Shown: positions 9,863 through 20,191 of the stretch, in pieces
Numbering within the stretch: the stretch's first letter is position 1
Layout of the letters: every line of letters starts with the position of its first letter
Origin: Enterovibrio norvegicus DSM 15893
GTDB lineage: Bacteria > Pseudomonadota > Gammaproteobacteria > Enterobacterales > Vibrionaceae
Reading direction: 5' to 3'
DNA: 64,000 bases
NCBI RefSeq assembly: GCF_900115495.1
Contig: NZ_FOWR01000018.1
Location: 1-64,000 of the forward strand
The notes under the pieces: generated by a model
Told to the model about the DNA's origin: nothing
Databases searched by the model: none
Seen by the model: the letters and a program-made list of their open reading frames with translations, nothing else
Translations under genes and position numbers: made by a program

Positions 9863-11251
9863 CTACACCGCGTCGAGGCGTTTGAGATGCTCGAAGGTGA
9901 GATCCAAGGCCAAGCTCGCTTTTTCAACAAGTTCATCCACTTCCGAATGTGAGATGACAAGCGGTGGGCTGATGATCATGGTATCGCCGCAAGCCCGCAT
10001 AACAAGGCCGTTCTCGACACTCAGGTCGCGACAAATTTCACCAATACCGACAGATTCATCAAATCGTCCACGTGTTGCTTTGTCTTTCACCAATTCAATG
10101 GCCGCGACAAGTCCAACACCTCGTGCTTCTCCTACCAGAGGATGATCAGCCAGTGTTTGCCATTTGCGTTGCAAGTAGGGACCAATGTCTTCTTTGACAT
10201 ACTGGACCAAATTCTTCTCTTTCATCACGCGAAGATTTTCGAGCGCCACGGCCGCAGAAACGGGGTGCCCTGAATAGGTGTAACCGTGGTTGAAATCACC
10301 GCCCTTTTCTTCAAAGGTGTTCGCCACGCGGTCGCTCACAATCACGCCACCCATAGGAATGTATCCCGAGGTCATGCCTTTCGCGATGGGCATAAAGTCG
10401 GGATGGATACCGAAATGTTGGCTGCCGAACCATTCTCCCGTTCGGCCAAAGCCACAGATCACTTCGTCAGCGATCATCAAAATGTCGTATTTCTCGAGGA
10501 TACGGCCGATTTCAGGCCAATAAGTAGAAGGGGGAATAATCACGCCACCCGCCCCTTGAAAGGGTTCAGCAATAAAGGCGGCAACCTTGTCTTCGCCGAG
10601 TTCAAGAATGGCTTTTTCGAGTTCTTGCGCGGCTTGAATACCAAACGCCTCTGGGGTGAGGTCCCCACCTTCCCCAAACCAATAAGGTTGAGGAATATGG
10701 TGAATGCCAGGAATCGGCAAGCCACCTTGCTTATGCATGGCTTTCATTCCACCAAGGCTTGCGCCCGCAACGGTCGATCCATGATAGCCATTGTGACGGC
10801 CGATAATGGTAAATTTTTCCGGTTGGCCTTTGAGTGTCCAGTAATGACGCACCATACGAAGTACAGTGTCATTTGATTCCGAACCAGAGCCTGTAAAGAA
10901 CACCTGATTCATATGGTCCGGCGCGAGATCGGCAATCTCTTTGGCAAGCTCAACCACAGGAGGGTGAGCACATTGAAAGAAGCTGTTGTAGTAAGGCAGT
11001 TCCTGCATTTGACGTTGCGCAGCGTCGGCCAGACGTTTCTCGCCATAGCCAATATTGGCGCACCAAAGGCCTGCCATTCCATCCAGGATACGGTTACCGT
11101 CGCTGTCCCAAATATACACCCCTTCCGCACGCACAATCATTCTTGCGCCCTTCTCTCGCAGCGACTTGTGATCACTGAAAGGGTGAAGGTAATGTGCATT
11201 GTCTAATGCTTGTAAGGTTTGTGTATCTTGGTTTTGCACGGCGTGTGTCAT
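9863..11251 (-). CDS. class III aminotransferase, putrescine/GABA-pyruvate type
   Basis: The 462-residue PLP enzyme is of the omega-aminotransferase class. It has GSGSESNDT for phosphate binding, Asp262 in ADEV, and the Schiff-base Lys291 in PIAKGMTSGY. Relatives such as SpuC of Pseudomonas transfer the amino group of putrescine or GABA to pyruvate. I start at ATG 11251, behind GGAGGTCAC; the longer frame has no such site. It sits between potF and the glutamine-synthetase-like gene, so it may offer a transamination route for putrescine or remove the GABA produced by PuuD. Substrate choice cannot be read from the sequence. Confidence 0.85.
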   Translation of the reverse strand: MTHAVQNQDTQTLQALDNAHYLHPFSDHKSLREKGARMIVRAEGVYIWDSDGNRILDGMAGLWCANIGYGEKRLADAAQRQMQELPYYNSFFQCAHPPVVELAKEIADLAPDHMNQVFFTGSGSESNDTVLRMVRHYWTLKGQPEKFTIIGRHNGYHGSTVAGASLGGMKAMHKQGGLPIPGIHHIPQPYWFGEGGDLTPEAFGIQAAQELEKAILELGEDKVAAFIAEPFQGAGGVIIPPSTYWPEIGRILEKYDILMIADEVICGFGRTGEWFGSQHFGIHPDFMPIAKGMTSGYIPMGGVIVSDRVANTFEEKGGDFNHGYTYSGHPVSAAVALENLRVMKEKNLVQYVKEDIGPYLQRKWQTLADHPLVGEARGVGLVAAIELVKDKATRGRFDESVGIGEICRDLSVENGLVMRACGDTMIISPPLVISHSEVDELVEKASLALDLTFEHLKRLDAV

Positions 11252-11410
11252 GTGACCTCCACATCCATGTTGGTTTGTCTTCGGCAACCCGCATTTACGT
11301 CATGCAGGTCACCACCTTTTCTTCATTGTTCTTTTCTCGCTTGTTTCTTTCTATGTAAATTGCATTTATTGGTTTCTTGCTTGGGGTTTATGCCCTTAAA
11401 CCGATCACAG

Positions 11411-12757
11411 CTAGACCGTTAGCAGCAAGAACTCACGCTCCCACGAACTGATCACGCGCTTGAAGTTCTCTTGTTCTTTGCGTTTCACCGCGATGTAGGC
11501 TTTCGCGAATGCATCACCGAGATACTCTGCCACTTCATCACACGCTTCCATCGATTCGAGCGCACTCTCTAGGGTGTAAGGCAACACAGGGCTACGGATT
11601 TCATAATTGCGCCCTTGTGCGGGTGACGTTGGTTTTAATTCTTTCATCATGCCGATGTAGCCACACAACAAACTCGCCGCGATCGCCAAATAACTGTTGG
11701 CATCCGCGCCCGGCAGACGGTTTTCAACACGGCGGTTTTGTGGTGAGCAACTCGGTACACGCAAACCACAGGTGCGGTTTTCTTCACCCCACTCCACATT
11801 CACTGGCGCTGACGTATCAGGCAGAAAACGGCGGAAGGAATTCACGTTGGGTGCGAATAACGGCAGCATTTGAGGAATGTATTGCTGTAGGCCAGCGATG
11901 TGACCGTAGAAAAGTGATGAGCTGGTGCCATCTTCACTAGTGAAGATGTTCTTGCCCGTTTTGGTATCCAGAATACTCTGGTGCAAGTGCATTGCACTGC
12001 CCGGCTCATCCGTGATTGGCTTGGACATGAAGGTAGCAACCACGTTGTGTTTGAGCGCGGCTTCTCGAAGCGTGCGTTTGAATACAAAGACTTGGTCCGC
12101 AAGCACCAATGGATCGCCATGACGGAAATTGATTTCCATCTGCGCGACACCTTCTTCATGTATCAAGGTGTCAATCGACAAGCCTTGGGTTTCACACCAG
12201 TCGTACATGTCTTCAAACAGGGGATCGAATTCGTTGGCAGCATCAATGGAAAACGACTGACGGCCTGTTTCAACACGGCCTGAACGACCAATCGGCGGCT
12301 CAAGTGGTAAATCGGGATCGGCACTTCGTGCGGTGAGGTAAAACTCCATTTCTGGCGCTACAACGGGTTGCCAGTTTTGCTCTTCATAGAGCTTAAGGAC
12401 TTTTTTAAGCACATTGCGAGGTGTCAGATCGATGGGGTTTCCCATCTTATCGAAGGTGTCATGAATGATTTGCGCGGTTTTTTCCACGGTCCACGGCAAG
12501 AGGTAGACCGCGTCTTCGTCAGGTTTACAAATGAAGTCGATATCCGCTTCATCTAACAGTGCGTAATAAATGTCGTCATCAACATAATCACCGGTCACAG
12601 TTTGAAGCAATACACTCTCAGGCAGGCGCATTTCGCCTTCACTGATGAATTTATCGACAGGGGCGATTTTGCCGCGTGCAATCCCAGACAAATCGCCGAC
12701 CACGCACTCTACTTCTGTGATTTCATTGTCTTTTAACCATTTCTTTAATTTATTCAT
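11411..12757 (-). CDS. glutamine synthetase family, gamma-glutamylpolyamine synthetase-like
   Basis: The 448-residue product carries the glutamine synthetase fold, with metal- and glutamate-binding motifs VVAPEMEFYLTA, GVAQMEINFRHG and NRRVENRLPGADANSYLAIA. It resembles SpuI/PuuA-type ligases that join glutamate to putrescine with ATP, rather than true GlnA, since it is shorter and lies among polyamine genes. I use ATG 12757, which overlaps the end of puuD by 8 bases; the longer frame runs back into puuD. A second family member is encoded at 13965-15380 on the other strand. Confidence 0.83.
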   Translation of the reverse strand: MNKLKKWLKDNEITEVECVVGDLSGIARGKIAPVDKFISEGEMRLPESVLLQTVTGDYVDDDIYYALLDEADIDFICKPDEDAVYLLPWTVEKTAQIIHDTFDKMGNPIDLTPRNVLKKVLKLYEEQNWQPVVAPEMEFYLTARSADPDLPLEPPIGRSGRVETGRQSFSIDAANEFDPLFEDMYDWCETQGLSIDTLIHEEGVAQMEINFRHGDPLVLADQVFVFKRTLREAALKHNVVATFMSKPITDEPGSAMHLHQSILDTKTGKNIFTSEDGTSSSLFYGHIAGLQQYIPQMLPLFAPNVNSFRRFLPDTSAPVNVEWGEENRTCGLRVPSCSPQNRRVENRLPGADANSYLAIAASLLCGYIGMMKELKPTSPAQGRNYEIRSPVLPYTLESALESMEACDEVAEYLGDAFAKAYIAVKRKEQENFKRVISSWEREFLLLTV

Positions 12758-13523
12758 TGGCTTTCTCACGTTCCTTCGCTCGCTGTCTGCAGGCATTTCC
12801 GAATACTTCGAAGATAGCTGAATAAAAGGGATTTTTTGTGACCTTCCACTCAGGATGCCATTGCACACCTAAAGCAAATTGTTTCGCATTGATAACAGAC
12901 ATGGCTTCTATCAAGCCATCAGGGGCTGTCGCTTCAGGTCGCAATCCTTCACCCAACCTGTCTATACCTTGCGTATGAACAGAATTAACGTCAGCAGAAG
13001 TGCGACCCCACGCCTCGCAGAGGAGGCCCCCGGGTTCAATGTTTACGGTGTGAGAGAGGCCGTATTGAATATCAACCGGCGCGGTTTTGTCTTCGCGGTG
13101 TTCAATGAAATCACCCACGTCGTGCAATTTCTGATGGAGCGTTCCGCCCATCACCACGTTCATTTCCTGAAAGCCTCGGCATATAGCGAGAAAAGGCACG
13201 CCCATGTCTAAGGCGAGTTTCATCATAGGAAGTGTGGTGGCATCGCGATCTGGGTCGTGTTGCGTGCCCGGTTCGCTGGGAGTACCTGAATAGTGATGGG
13301 GTTGAATGTTGGACGGCGATCCCGTGAAAAGAATGCCATCGAGTGAGGACAGCAGTGCGCCCATAGGCAGCGCATCACCCAACGCTGGGATAATTAAAGG
13401 ACAGCAATTGGCTCCGTCTGACACCCCTCTCAGGTATTTGTCTCCGGCGATATGGAAAGGATGCAACCCAAGCTGGCTTGTGCAGCCGCTCACTCCGACC
13501 ATAGGCATTGCTGAGCGAGTCAT
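12750..13523 (-). CDS. puuD: gamma-glutamyl-gamma-aminobutyrate hydrolase PuuD
   Basis: The 257-residue class I glutamine amidotransferase-like enzyme has its catalytic Cys115 in FLAICRGFQEMN and the His/Glu pair in VQWHPEWK. E. coli PuuD has 254 residues with Cys114. It hydrolyses gamma-glutamyl-GABA to GABA and glutamate, the last step of the Puu pathway. The start at ATG 13523 follows GAGGTG; upstream in-frame codons lack a ribosome site. It heads the minus-strand operon puuD - ligase - aminotransferase. Confidence 0.9.
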   Translation of the reverse strand: MTRSAMPMVGVSGCTSQLGLHPFHIAGDKYLRGVSDGANCCPLIIPALGDALPMGALLSSLDGILFTGSPSNIQPHHYSGTPSEPGTQHDPDRDATTLPMMKLALDMGVPFLAICRGFQEMNVVMGGTLHQKLHDVGDFIEHREDKTAPVDIQYGLSHTVNIEPGGLLCEAWGRTSADVNSVHTQGIDRLGEGLRPEATAPDGLIEAMSVINAKQFALGVQWHPEWKVTKNPFYSAIFEVFGNACRQRAKEREKANE

Positions 13524-13964
13524 AAACACCTCGTTATCATTCCATCTCTTGATCAAGCCATCTATCGACCAAGCTACTGGTCGCACTGGCGATGTACCTA
13601 CATCACAATGCTCACCCTTTATTTAACGTTCCTCGTGTTTCACGTCCATTACCTTTCAATACGTGATGAGGCGGCGATTTCAAAACCCTGTGATGTTTTA
13701 CATTATCTATAGTGCGTTCGTTTTTTCACACGCTACACGTTAAAAATAAATTACGCAAGAGAGCCAATCAACATTTGCGTTCGATTTATTTTTCATTTTC
13801 TTAACATTGGTAATGGCTTGATTTATCGCACCTTATCGCATTGATTTTATGAGATAAGATGATTTTTGTGAACCGCGACGCGGTTGACATTCAACAGGGT
13901 TTACTATTCACTCAGAGGTATCACTAGGAGTGATTGATATAATTTACACCCAGACAGGTGACAT
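13524..13964. promoter_or_regulatory. divergent promoter region between puuD and puuA
   Basis: No gene is seen in these 441 bases. On the plus strand near puuA there are two TTATCGCA repeats spaced exactly 10 bases (13823-13830, 13833-13840), an inverted pair CTTATC/GATAAG (13832-13837, 13853-13858), and the palindrome AACCGCGACGCGGTT (13871-13885). A TTGACA at 13884-13889 overlaps the last palindrome and could be a -35 element; TATTCA at 13905-13910 is a poorly spaced -10. No good match to the PuuR operator is present. Confidence 0.5.
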
Positions 13965-15380
13965 ATGCGATATCAAACAGACAAGGCATTGTTCAAGGAA
14001 AAAGATACCGCGCTGCCCGACCCAAAAGAGGCATCGCAATTTCTCGCAGAACACCCAGAAATGGAGTTCATAGACCTGTTACTGATTGATATGAATGGCA
14101 TTGTTCGCGGAAAACGCGTCGAGAAAGACAAATTGCCAAAAGCCTATGAGCACGGTATCGCCCTTCCTATCTCTATCTACGGCATGAATATCAAAGGAAA
14201 TCCGGTAGAAGAAACAGGATTAGGGTTGGAGATTGGTGAATCCGATGCCATCTGTTTTCCTGTTGCAGGCTCGCTAACCACTCAGCCTTGGCAAAAGCGT
14301 CCTATCGCACAATTGCTGCTCGAAATGTACGAAGATCCGCAAACCCCTTTCTTCGGCGATCCCCGCATGATCTTGCGACGCCTTGTTAGACAGATTAAAG
14401 ACAAAGGCTTAACGCCTGTGTCGGCATTTGAATTAGAGTTTTATTTAATCGACAGTCAGGAATCTGGCCAAGCACCACTGCCGCCGATTTCTCCCGTCAC
14501 AGGTAGGCGCCCAGAAAACACGCAAGTCTATTCGCTGGATGATCTGGACGAATATTCAGAGTTCCTAACGGGCATCATTGATGCCGCGCGAGAACAAGGC
14601 CTGCCTGCGGATACCATCGTCGCAGAATCCGCCCCAGGGCAATTTGAAATTAACCTTACCCATACCAATGATCCGCTCGCAGCCTGTGATTATGCCCTTT
14701 TGCTTAAACGTGTGATCAAGCAAGTGGCGCACGAACATGAGCTTGATACCACCTTCATGGCCAAACCTTATGCGGACCAAGCAGGTAACGGCATGCACGT
14801 TCACATCAGTTTGGTCGATGAAGAAGGCAACAACGTCTTCCAATCCCCCGAAGACGGTAAAATGACAGACACATTACGCTGGGCCTTGGGTGGCATGCTG
14901 GCCTTGATGCCGGATTACATGGCAATCCTGTGCCCAAACATCAATTCCTTCCGTCGATTCAGCCCGGATTTCTACGTGCCGAATGCGGCAACGTGGGGTG
15001 TTGAAAACCGCACCACTGCACTTCGAATTCCCGGCGATGCCCCCGAAGCCACACGCATTGAACACCGCGTGGCTGGCGCAGATGCGAACCCTTACCTCAT
15101 GATGAGTGCCCTGCTGGCGTCGGTCCTTTATGGCATTGAAAACAAAATCGAACCTTCAGAGCCGGTTGTCGGTAACGCCTACGACAAAGAGTTAGAATTC
15201 GATGCACTACCGACGAACCTACGTGATGCGCTGCGCGTACTTTCGCAATCAGATCCAATGCGTGAATACCTCGGCACCGATTTCGTGGATGTTTTCGTCA
15301 CGTGTAAAGAGAAGGAATTGGAAGAGTTTGAACAGCATATTACGGGCTTAGAATACGATTGGTATTTGCACGCTTTTTAG
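13965..15380 (+). CDS. puuA: gamma-glutamylputrescine synthetase PuuA
   Basis: The 471-residue ligase matches E. coli PuuA (472 residues) in length and motif order: LLIDMNGIVRGKR near the N-terminus, VSAFELEFYLID, ESAPGQFEINLTHT, GNGMHVHISL, NRTTALRIPGDAPEATRIEH and VAGADANPYL. It joins glutamate to putrescine with ATP, the first step of the Puu pathway. The start follows AGGTGACAT. It is transcribed alone, away from puuD, and ends at a strong terminator. It is closer to PuuA than the ligase at 11411-12757. Confidence 0.9.
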   Translation: MRYQTDKALFKEKDTALPDPKEASQFLAEHPEMEFIDLLLIDMNGIVRGKRVEKDKLPKAYEHGIALPISIYGMNIKGNPVEETGLGLEIGESDAICFPVAGSLTTQPWQKRPIAQLLLEMYEDPQTPFFGDPRMILRRLVRQIKDKGLTPVSAFELEFYLIDSQESGQAPLPPISPVTGRRPENTQVYSLDDLDEYSEFLTGIIDAAREQGLPADTIVAESAPGQFEINLTHTNDPLAACDYALLLKRVIKQVAHEHELDTTFMAKPYADQAGNGMHVHISLVDEEGNNVFQSPEDGKMTDTLRWALGGMLALMPDYMAILCPNINSFRRFSPDFYVPNAATWGVENRTTALRIPGDAPEATRIEHRVAGADANPYLMMSALLASVLYGIENKIEPSEPVVGNAYDKELEFDALPTNLRDALRVLSQSDPMREYLGTDFVDVFVTCKEKELEEFEQHITGLEYDWYLHAF

Positions 15381-15415
15381 ATAAGCAGCTATTAATTAAC
15401 CCCTAAGCAATCACG

Positions 15416-15447
15416 AAGGCGAAGCGGTCTGAACGCTTCGCCTTTTT
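15416..15447 (+). terminator. rho-independent terminator after puuA
   Basis: The 9-bp stem GGCGAAGCG / CGCTTCGCC with a 7-base loop is followed by five T residues, about 35 bases after the puuA stop. Confidence 0.9.
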
Positions 15448-15551
15448 CATCGCTGTCGCAGACTCAATTAAGCCGTGTTCAGGCTTATCTTGACTCTGTT
15501 TCTGTTGCCTTCGAAAATAGGCGCGATTTTACTTTATCGAGCGTCTTTTTC

Positions 15552-16079
15552 ATGACCACGAACCCCATGACCGAACAACAACCTAGCAATGATCTTTCTC
15601 TTGCGCGCGAGTCAGCGTGCCCGTGTTGCAGCAACACACTTTATCGTGATTGTTGTGAACTTGTTCACCTCAACCACGCGAATGCTGACCACCCAGAAAA
15701 GTTGATGCGCTCTCGCTACAGCGCGCATGCATTGGGCTTGGTGGATTTTGTGATAGAGACTTATCACCCGTCATGTGAAGCGGAAAAACACCGTGACGCC
15801 ATTGCGCAATCGGTCAACAGTGAGTGGTTGGGCCTAGAGGTGATCGCAAGCTCTGTTGAAGCCGAAGGTAACCTTGGCTACGTGCAATTCAAAGCGCACT
15901 ACGCTGAAAACGGTAATGAGTATTGCCTGCAAGAAAAATCCCGTTTTGTCACCGAACAAAAAGGCGAAGACACGGTGTGGTATTACCTCGATGGCGAATA
16001 CCCACAACAACAAAAAGTTGGCCGCAACGATCCTTGCCCATGTGGCAGCGGTAAAAAGCATAAAAAATGCTGCGGTTAA
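15552..16079 (+). CDS. ychJ: YchJ family (UPF0225) SEC-C motif protein
   Basis: The 175-residue protein has a cysteine cluster at each end: [13 protein letters not shown] near residue 23 and [18 protein letters not shown] at the C-terminus, the latter a SEC-C metal-binding motif like that at the end of SecA. The middle ([20 protein letters not shown]) is the YchJ core of NTF2-like fold. YchJ proteins have no settled function. An inner ATG (Met6) is an alternative start. It is a single-gene unit. Confidence 0.85.
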   Translation: MTTNPMTEQQPSNDLSLARESACPCCSNTLYRDCCELVHLNHANADHPEKLMRSRYSAHALGLVDFVIETYHPSCEAEKHRDAIAQSVNSEWLGLEVIASSVEAEGNLGYVQFKAHYAENGNEYCLQEKSRFVTEQKGEDTVWYYLDGEYPQQQKVGRNDPCPCGSGKKHKKCCG

Positions 16080-16142
16080 AAAACACTCAAGTCGAATGAG
16101 CTAACGCCGATAACATAGGGGAACGGATCATGAGGATTGACT

Positions 16143-16328
16143 ATGACTTGGTTCCCCAAATTGACAGAAGCGCCACTCAAGAAAGTCGGGACGATCTTGA
16201 AGCAAGATGCGACCAAATCTAATGCCGAGCGCGATATCGAAAATGACGAACAAGAGGCATCGAACAACGAGACCGCCAACAGCACGGACAAAAAGAAAAA
16301 AGACGGGTTACTTGATATTTACGTCTAG
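16143..16328 (+). CDS. small charged protein, unknown
   Basis: This 61-residue ORF starts at ATG 16143 with GAGG about 7 bases upstream. It reads MTWFPKLTEAPLKKVGTILK and continues into a very acidic and basic, Asn- and Glu-rich tail. No membrane segment or signal is visible and I do not recognise it. A shorter ORF in another frame begins at ATG 16130 behind AGGGGAA, so translation is uncertain. Confidence 0.35.
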   Translation: MTWFPKLTEAPLKKVGTILKQDATKSNAERDIENDEQEASNNETANSTDKKKKDGLLDIYV

Positions 16329-16667
16329 AACCCCTTAAACACATAAATCTGAAAGAAAACCGTCTTTTCAATGCCAAGGCATCGCCCTGTAATCAAGAGA
16401 GCGGCCTCTTTACCCGCTCGAAAGACGTTGCAAAAAAGAGTCATCTAACTGTCACTAAAGTGTCTTTCAAATGCGAGTCAACTCAGCGTTTCTTGCCTTT
16501 CCCCGCGAACCCCTTCTGTAAATGTAGAAATCCACAAATTACTTGTTGCAATATTTAGTGAGTTTGTTAGTGTTGATGCCAAGTAAACGTTAAACCAATT
16601 TATGACGCACATTGCAAACATTGTGCTCTGGTTTACACAAATACGCAGACAAGGTAGTCAAGTAAAT
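16329..16667 (+). other. non-coding region upstream of the his leader
   Basis: These 339 bases hold no gene I can support. The part after about 16540 is AT-rich and must contain the his promoter, but I see no -35/-10 pair good enough to name. Confidence 0.4.
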
Positions 16668-16715
16668 ATGCAAAAATCGCTCATGACCATTCACCATCAT
16701 CACCATCCTGAGTAG
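16668..16715 (+). CDS. hisL: his operon leader peptide
   Basis: The 15-residue peptide MQKSLMTIHHHHHPE has five consecutive histidine codons just before the end. As in enterobacteria, ribosome stalling at the His codons when charged His-tRNA is scarce should prevent the downstream attenuator from forming. E. coli has seven His codons in the same place. The leader lies 186 bases before hisG. Confidence 0.93.
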   Translation: MQKSLMTIHHHHHPE

Positions 16716-16796
16716 TCTTTCGGGAAGATTGGTTTCGACTGGAAGACAAGGATTAGGTTCTTCCAACGGTCATTGAAAGCGAATACAAGATTCAGA

Positions 16797-16827
16797 CCCC
16801 CGGAAGCGAACCTTCCGGGGGTTTTTT
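16797..16827 (+). terminator. his operon attenuator
   Basis: A perfect 10-bp stem (CCCCCGGAAG / CTTCCGGGGG, 5-base loop) is followed by six T residues. It lies between hisL and hisG, where the transcription attenuator belongs. Confidence 0.93.
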
Positions 16828-16901
16828 ACATTTTAGGATTAAAAATTGTGACAACGTCTTCTAGAAGGGAGCGTTGAAACCAAAGATACAGGGATTAGAT
16901 C

Positions 16902-17798
16902 ATGCAAACAGAACGCTTAAGAATCGCGATACAAAAGAAAGGCCGCCTAGCAAAAGAGTGCTTTGAGCTGCTAAAACGCTGTGGCGTTAAAATCAATGTT
17001 TCTGGCGACCGTCTTGTGGCGCACGCTGAAAACATGCCTATCGACTTATTATTGGTGCGCGATGACGATATCCCAGGCCTCATCATGGATGGTGTGGTTG
17101 ACCTTGGTGTTATCGGTGAAAACGAATTGGAAGAAGTTCGCCTAGAACGCGTTAAAATGGGTGAGCCAAGCGAATACAATAAACTGCGCCGTCTCGACTT
17201 CGGTGGTTGTCGCTTGTCAGTTGCTGTTGAAAAAGACCAAGACTACAACGGCCCTCAAGATCTTGCGGGCAAACGCATTGCGACCACCTACCCAAACATC
17301 CTTAAGTCTTACCTAGACAAGCAAGACGTTAAATTCAGCACTTGTATGTTGAACGGTTCAGTTGAAGTCGCACCACGCGCAGGCCTTGCTGACGCAATTT
17401 GTGACTTGGTATCAACCGGCGCAACCCTCGAAGCAAACGGCCTGAAAGAAGCCGAAGTGATATTCCGTTCAAAAGCCGTGCTTATCCAACGCACTGGCGA
17501 CTTTGCCTCCGACAAAGTTGAATTAATCGACCGCCTTCTTACGCGAATCAACGGTGTGATCAAAGCGAAAGAATCTAAGTACATCATGCTTCACGCACCC
17601 AGCGAAACACTCGAAAAAATCGTTGAGCTTCTGCCAGGCGCAGAAGATCCAACCATCCTTCCATTGGCACATGACAAACAGCGCGTCGCGGTACATCTTG
17701 TGAGCACAGAAAACCTGTTCTGGGAAACCATGGAAAAACTGAAGGATTTGGGTGCAAGCTCCATTCTGGTGCTGCCAATTGAGAAAATGATGGAGTAA
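16902..17798 (+). CDS. hisG: ATP phosphoribosyltransferase HisG
   Basis: This 298-residue enzyme joins ATP and PRPP in the first, feedback-controlled step of histidine synthesis. It begins [20 protein letters not shown] and carries [14 protein letters not shown], part of the PRPP site. The length shows the long form with a C-terminal ACT-like domain (about residues 225-298) that binds histidine, so no HisZ is needed. It is first in the operon, 3 bases before hisD. Confidence 0.95.
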   Translation: MQTERLRIAIQKKGRLAKECFELLKRCGVKINVSGDRLVAHAENMPIDLLLVRDDDIPGLIMDGVVDLGVIGENELEEVRLERVKMGEPSEYNKLRRLDFGGCRLSVAVEKDQDYNGPQDLAGKRIATTYPNILKSYLDKQDVKFSTCMLNGSVEVAPRAGLADAICDLVSTGATLEANGLKEAEVIFRSKAVLIQRTGDFASDKVELIDRLLTRINGVIKAKESKYIMLHAPSETLEKIVELLPGAEDPTILPLAHDKQRVAVHLVSTENLFWETMEKLKDLGASSILVLPIEKMME

Positions 17799-17801
17799 GC
17801 C

Positions 17802-19094
17802 ATGAAAACGGTGGTTTGGAAATCTCTCAGCGATGAACAACGCGATGCCTTGCTGGAACGCCCAGCAATCAGCGACAGCGCATCGATCACTGATGCTGTT
17901 ACTGGCGTGCTTCGCGACGTACGTGAAGGTGGCGATGCAGCGCTTAAAGCCCTTACCGAAAAATTCGATAAGGTTGTGCCTGAATCCATCCGTGTTAGCC
18001 AAAGCGACATTGATAGTGCAGAAAATCGCTTGGGTGATGACATCAAACAAGCACTGAAACAGGCCTATGCAAACATCGCCTGTTTCCACCAAGCGCAAAA
18101 AGCCCAACCACTGAAAGTTGAAACCATGCCGGGTGTGGTTTGTGAACTGGTTACTCGCCCTATCAACCGTGTTGGTTTGTACATCCCGGGTGGCAGCGCG
18201 CCATTGCCTTCCACCGTTTTAATGCTGGGTGTGCCTTCGCAAATCGCAGGTTGTCGCAAAGTGGTGTTGAGTTCTCCTCCGCCAATTGCCGATGAAATTC
18301 TGTATGTCGCGAAGCTTTGTGGTATCGACGAAGTCTATAACCTTGGCGGCGCACAAGCCGTTGCTGCCATGGCTTACGGCACAGAAACTGTCAGCAAAGT
18401 GGACAAAATTTTCGGCCCGGGCAACGCCTTTGTGACCGAAGCAAAGCGCCAAGTTAGCAACGATTTCAAAGGGGCTGCCATTGATATGCCGGCGGGCCCT
18501 TCTGAAGTCCTCGTGATTGCCGATGAAGAAGCCGATGCGGATTTTGTTGCGGCAGATTTGCTGAGCCAAGCAGAACACGGTCCTGACTCACAAGTTGTGC
18601 TAGTGACGCCTTCTCCAGTATTAGCAGAGAAAGTCGCAGACGCTGTTCAGCGCCAACTTAAAACGCTAAGCCGCGCAGACATCGCCAGCAAAGCACTTGG
18701 CGCTAGCCTGATCATCATTGCCGATAGCCTGCCGCAATGTATTGCGATTTCGAATAACTACGGCCCTGAGCACCTGATCGTGCAAACCAAGAACCCACGT
18801 GAATCGCTGCCGCTACTTGATAATGCAGGCTCGATTTTCCTTGGCGCTTGGTCACCAGAATCCGTCGGCGATTATGCGTCAGGCACCAACCATGTGCTGC
18901 CGACTTACGGTTTTACGCGTACCTATTCAAGTCTTGGACTTGCGGATTTCAGCAAACGTATGACCGTACAAGAGTTGTCAGCCGATGGCCTACAAGCATT
19001 GGCGCCCACCGTGGTTGCCATGGCTAACGCAGAAGGGTTAGACGCACACAGAAATGCCGTCACGCTTCGCGTTGAAAAACTCAACAAAGCTTAA
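17802..19094 (+). CDS. hisD: histidinol dehydrogenase HisD
   Basis: The 430-residue zinc enzyme oxidises histidinol twice with NAD to histidine, the last two steps. Motifs include [52 protein letters not shown], and the active-site segment [10 protein letters not shown]. Length equals that of enterobacterial HisD. It begins 3 bases after hisG. Confidence 0.96.
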   Translation: MKTVVWKSLSDEQRDALLERPAISDSASITDAVTGVLRDVREGGDAALKALTEKFDKVVPESIRVSQSDIDSAENRLGDDIKQALKQAYANIACFHQAQKAQPLKVETMPGVVCELVTRPINRVGLYIPGGSAPLPSTVLMLGVPSQIAGCRKVVLSSPPPIADEILYVAKLCGIDEVYNLGGAQAVAAMAYGTETVSKVDKIFGPGNAFVTEAKRQVSNDFKGAAIDMPAGPSEVLVIADEEADADFVAADLLSQAEHGPDSQVVLVTPSPVLAEKVADAVQRQLKTLSRADIASKALGASLIIIADSLPQCIAISNNYGPEHLIVQTKNPRESLPLLDNAGSIFLGAWSPESVGDYASGTNHVLPTYGFTRTYSSLGLADFSKRMTVQELSADGLQALAPTVVAMANAEGLDAHRNAVTLRVEKLNKA

Positions 19095-19107
19095 TTCAGG
19101 GGTTGTT

Positions 19108-20154
19108 ATGGATATTGAGAAGTTAGCCCGTAAGGACGTTCAAGCGTTGACCCCTTACCTGTCTGCTCGCCGTTTAGGTGGGCAAGGTGATGTTTGGCTG
19201 AACGCCAACGAGTCACCGTTCAACAATGAATATGTGGTCAGTGGAAACAGTCTGAACCGCTACAGCGAATGTCAGCCAGACCCGTTAATTCGTGCTTACG
19301 CAAACTATGCGGGTGTGCGACCAGACCAAGTACTGACCTCACGCGGTGCAGACGAAAGCATTGAGCTCCTGATCCGCACCTTCTGTGAAGCCGGTGAAGA
19401 TTCCATTCTGTTCTGCCCACCAACATACGGCATGTATTCCATCAGCGCGGAAACCTTCGGCGTCGCACGTAAAACTGTGCCGCTCACAGAAGACTGGCAG
19501 CTCAATATGCCAGAAATCGAGAAGCAGATTGACGGTGTGAAATTGGTGTTCGTTTGTAGCCCAAACAACCCAACGGGTAACCTGCTAAACCGCGATGACA
19601 TCGAAGCACTGCTTGAGATGACCGCAGGTAAAGCACTGGTGGTTGTCGATGAAGCCTATATCGATTTTTGCCCTGAAGCGTCGACGGTCGATCTTTTGGT
19701 GCGTTACCCGAACCTTGCGATTTTACGCACCATGTCGAAGGCCTTTGCCCTTGCAGGTCTTCGTTGTGGCTTTACACTGGCGAACACGCAAGTCATCCAA
19801 CTGATGTTGAAAGTGATCGCGCCTTACCCAGTGCCAGTCCCTGTGACAGAGATTGCTTGCCAAGCCCTGTCAGAAATGGGCCTTGCTCGCATGAAATACC
19901 AGGTGCTTGACCTGAACGCCAACCGCGCATACCTGCAAGCTGGCCTGTCCATGCTACCGGGTGCTCAGGTGTTCGACGGCTACGGTAACTACCTACTTGT
20001 TAAATTCGATGATGCTGACCTGTTGTTCTCAACACTGTGGGATAACGGCATCATTTTAAGACGCTCACCGATAGAAGGCTGCATTCGCATTAGCGTCGGT
20101 AACCGAGAAGAGTGCGAAAAAACCCTGACCTTTATCCGTCAACAATTGGCGTGA
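19108..20154 (+). CDS. hisC: histidinol-phosphate aminotransferase HisC
   Basis: The 348-residue class II PLP aminotransferase makes histidinol phosphate from imidazole acetol phosphate. It shows [33 protein letters not shown], and the Schiff-base Lys in [17 protein letters not shown] use ATG 19108, behind CAGGGG; the longer frame overlaps hisD without a ribosome site. Confidence 0.95.
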   Translation: MDIEKLARKDVQALTPYLSARRLGGQGDVWLNANESPFNNEYVVSGNSLNRYSECQPDPLIRAYANYAGVRPDQVLTSRGADESIELLIRTFCEAGEDSILFCPPTYGMYSISAETFGVARKTVPLTEDWQLNMPEIEKQIDGVKLVFVCSPNNPTGNLLNRDDIEALLEMTAGKALVVVDEAYIDFCPEASTVDLLVRYPNLAILRTMSKAFALAGLRCGFTLANTQVIQLMLKVIAPYPVPVPVTEIACQALSEMGLARMKYQVLDLNANRAYLQAGLSMLPGAQVFDGYGNYLLVKFDDADLLFSTLWDNGIILRRSPIEGCIRISVGNREECEKTLTFIRQQLA

Positions 20155-20191
20155 AGCAGGAAGCAAAGGACGTATTGTTAAGGAAAGCAAT

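Noticed and set aside
13750-13764. Possible second PuuR operator before puuA
   Set aside because: AAAATAAATTACGCA matches the PuuR consensus at only about 10 of 15 positions, within chance for AT-rich DNA.
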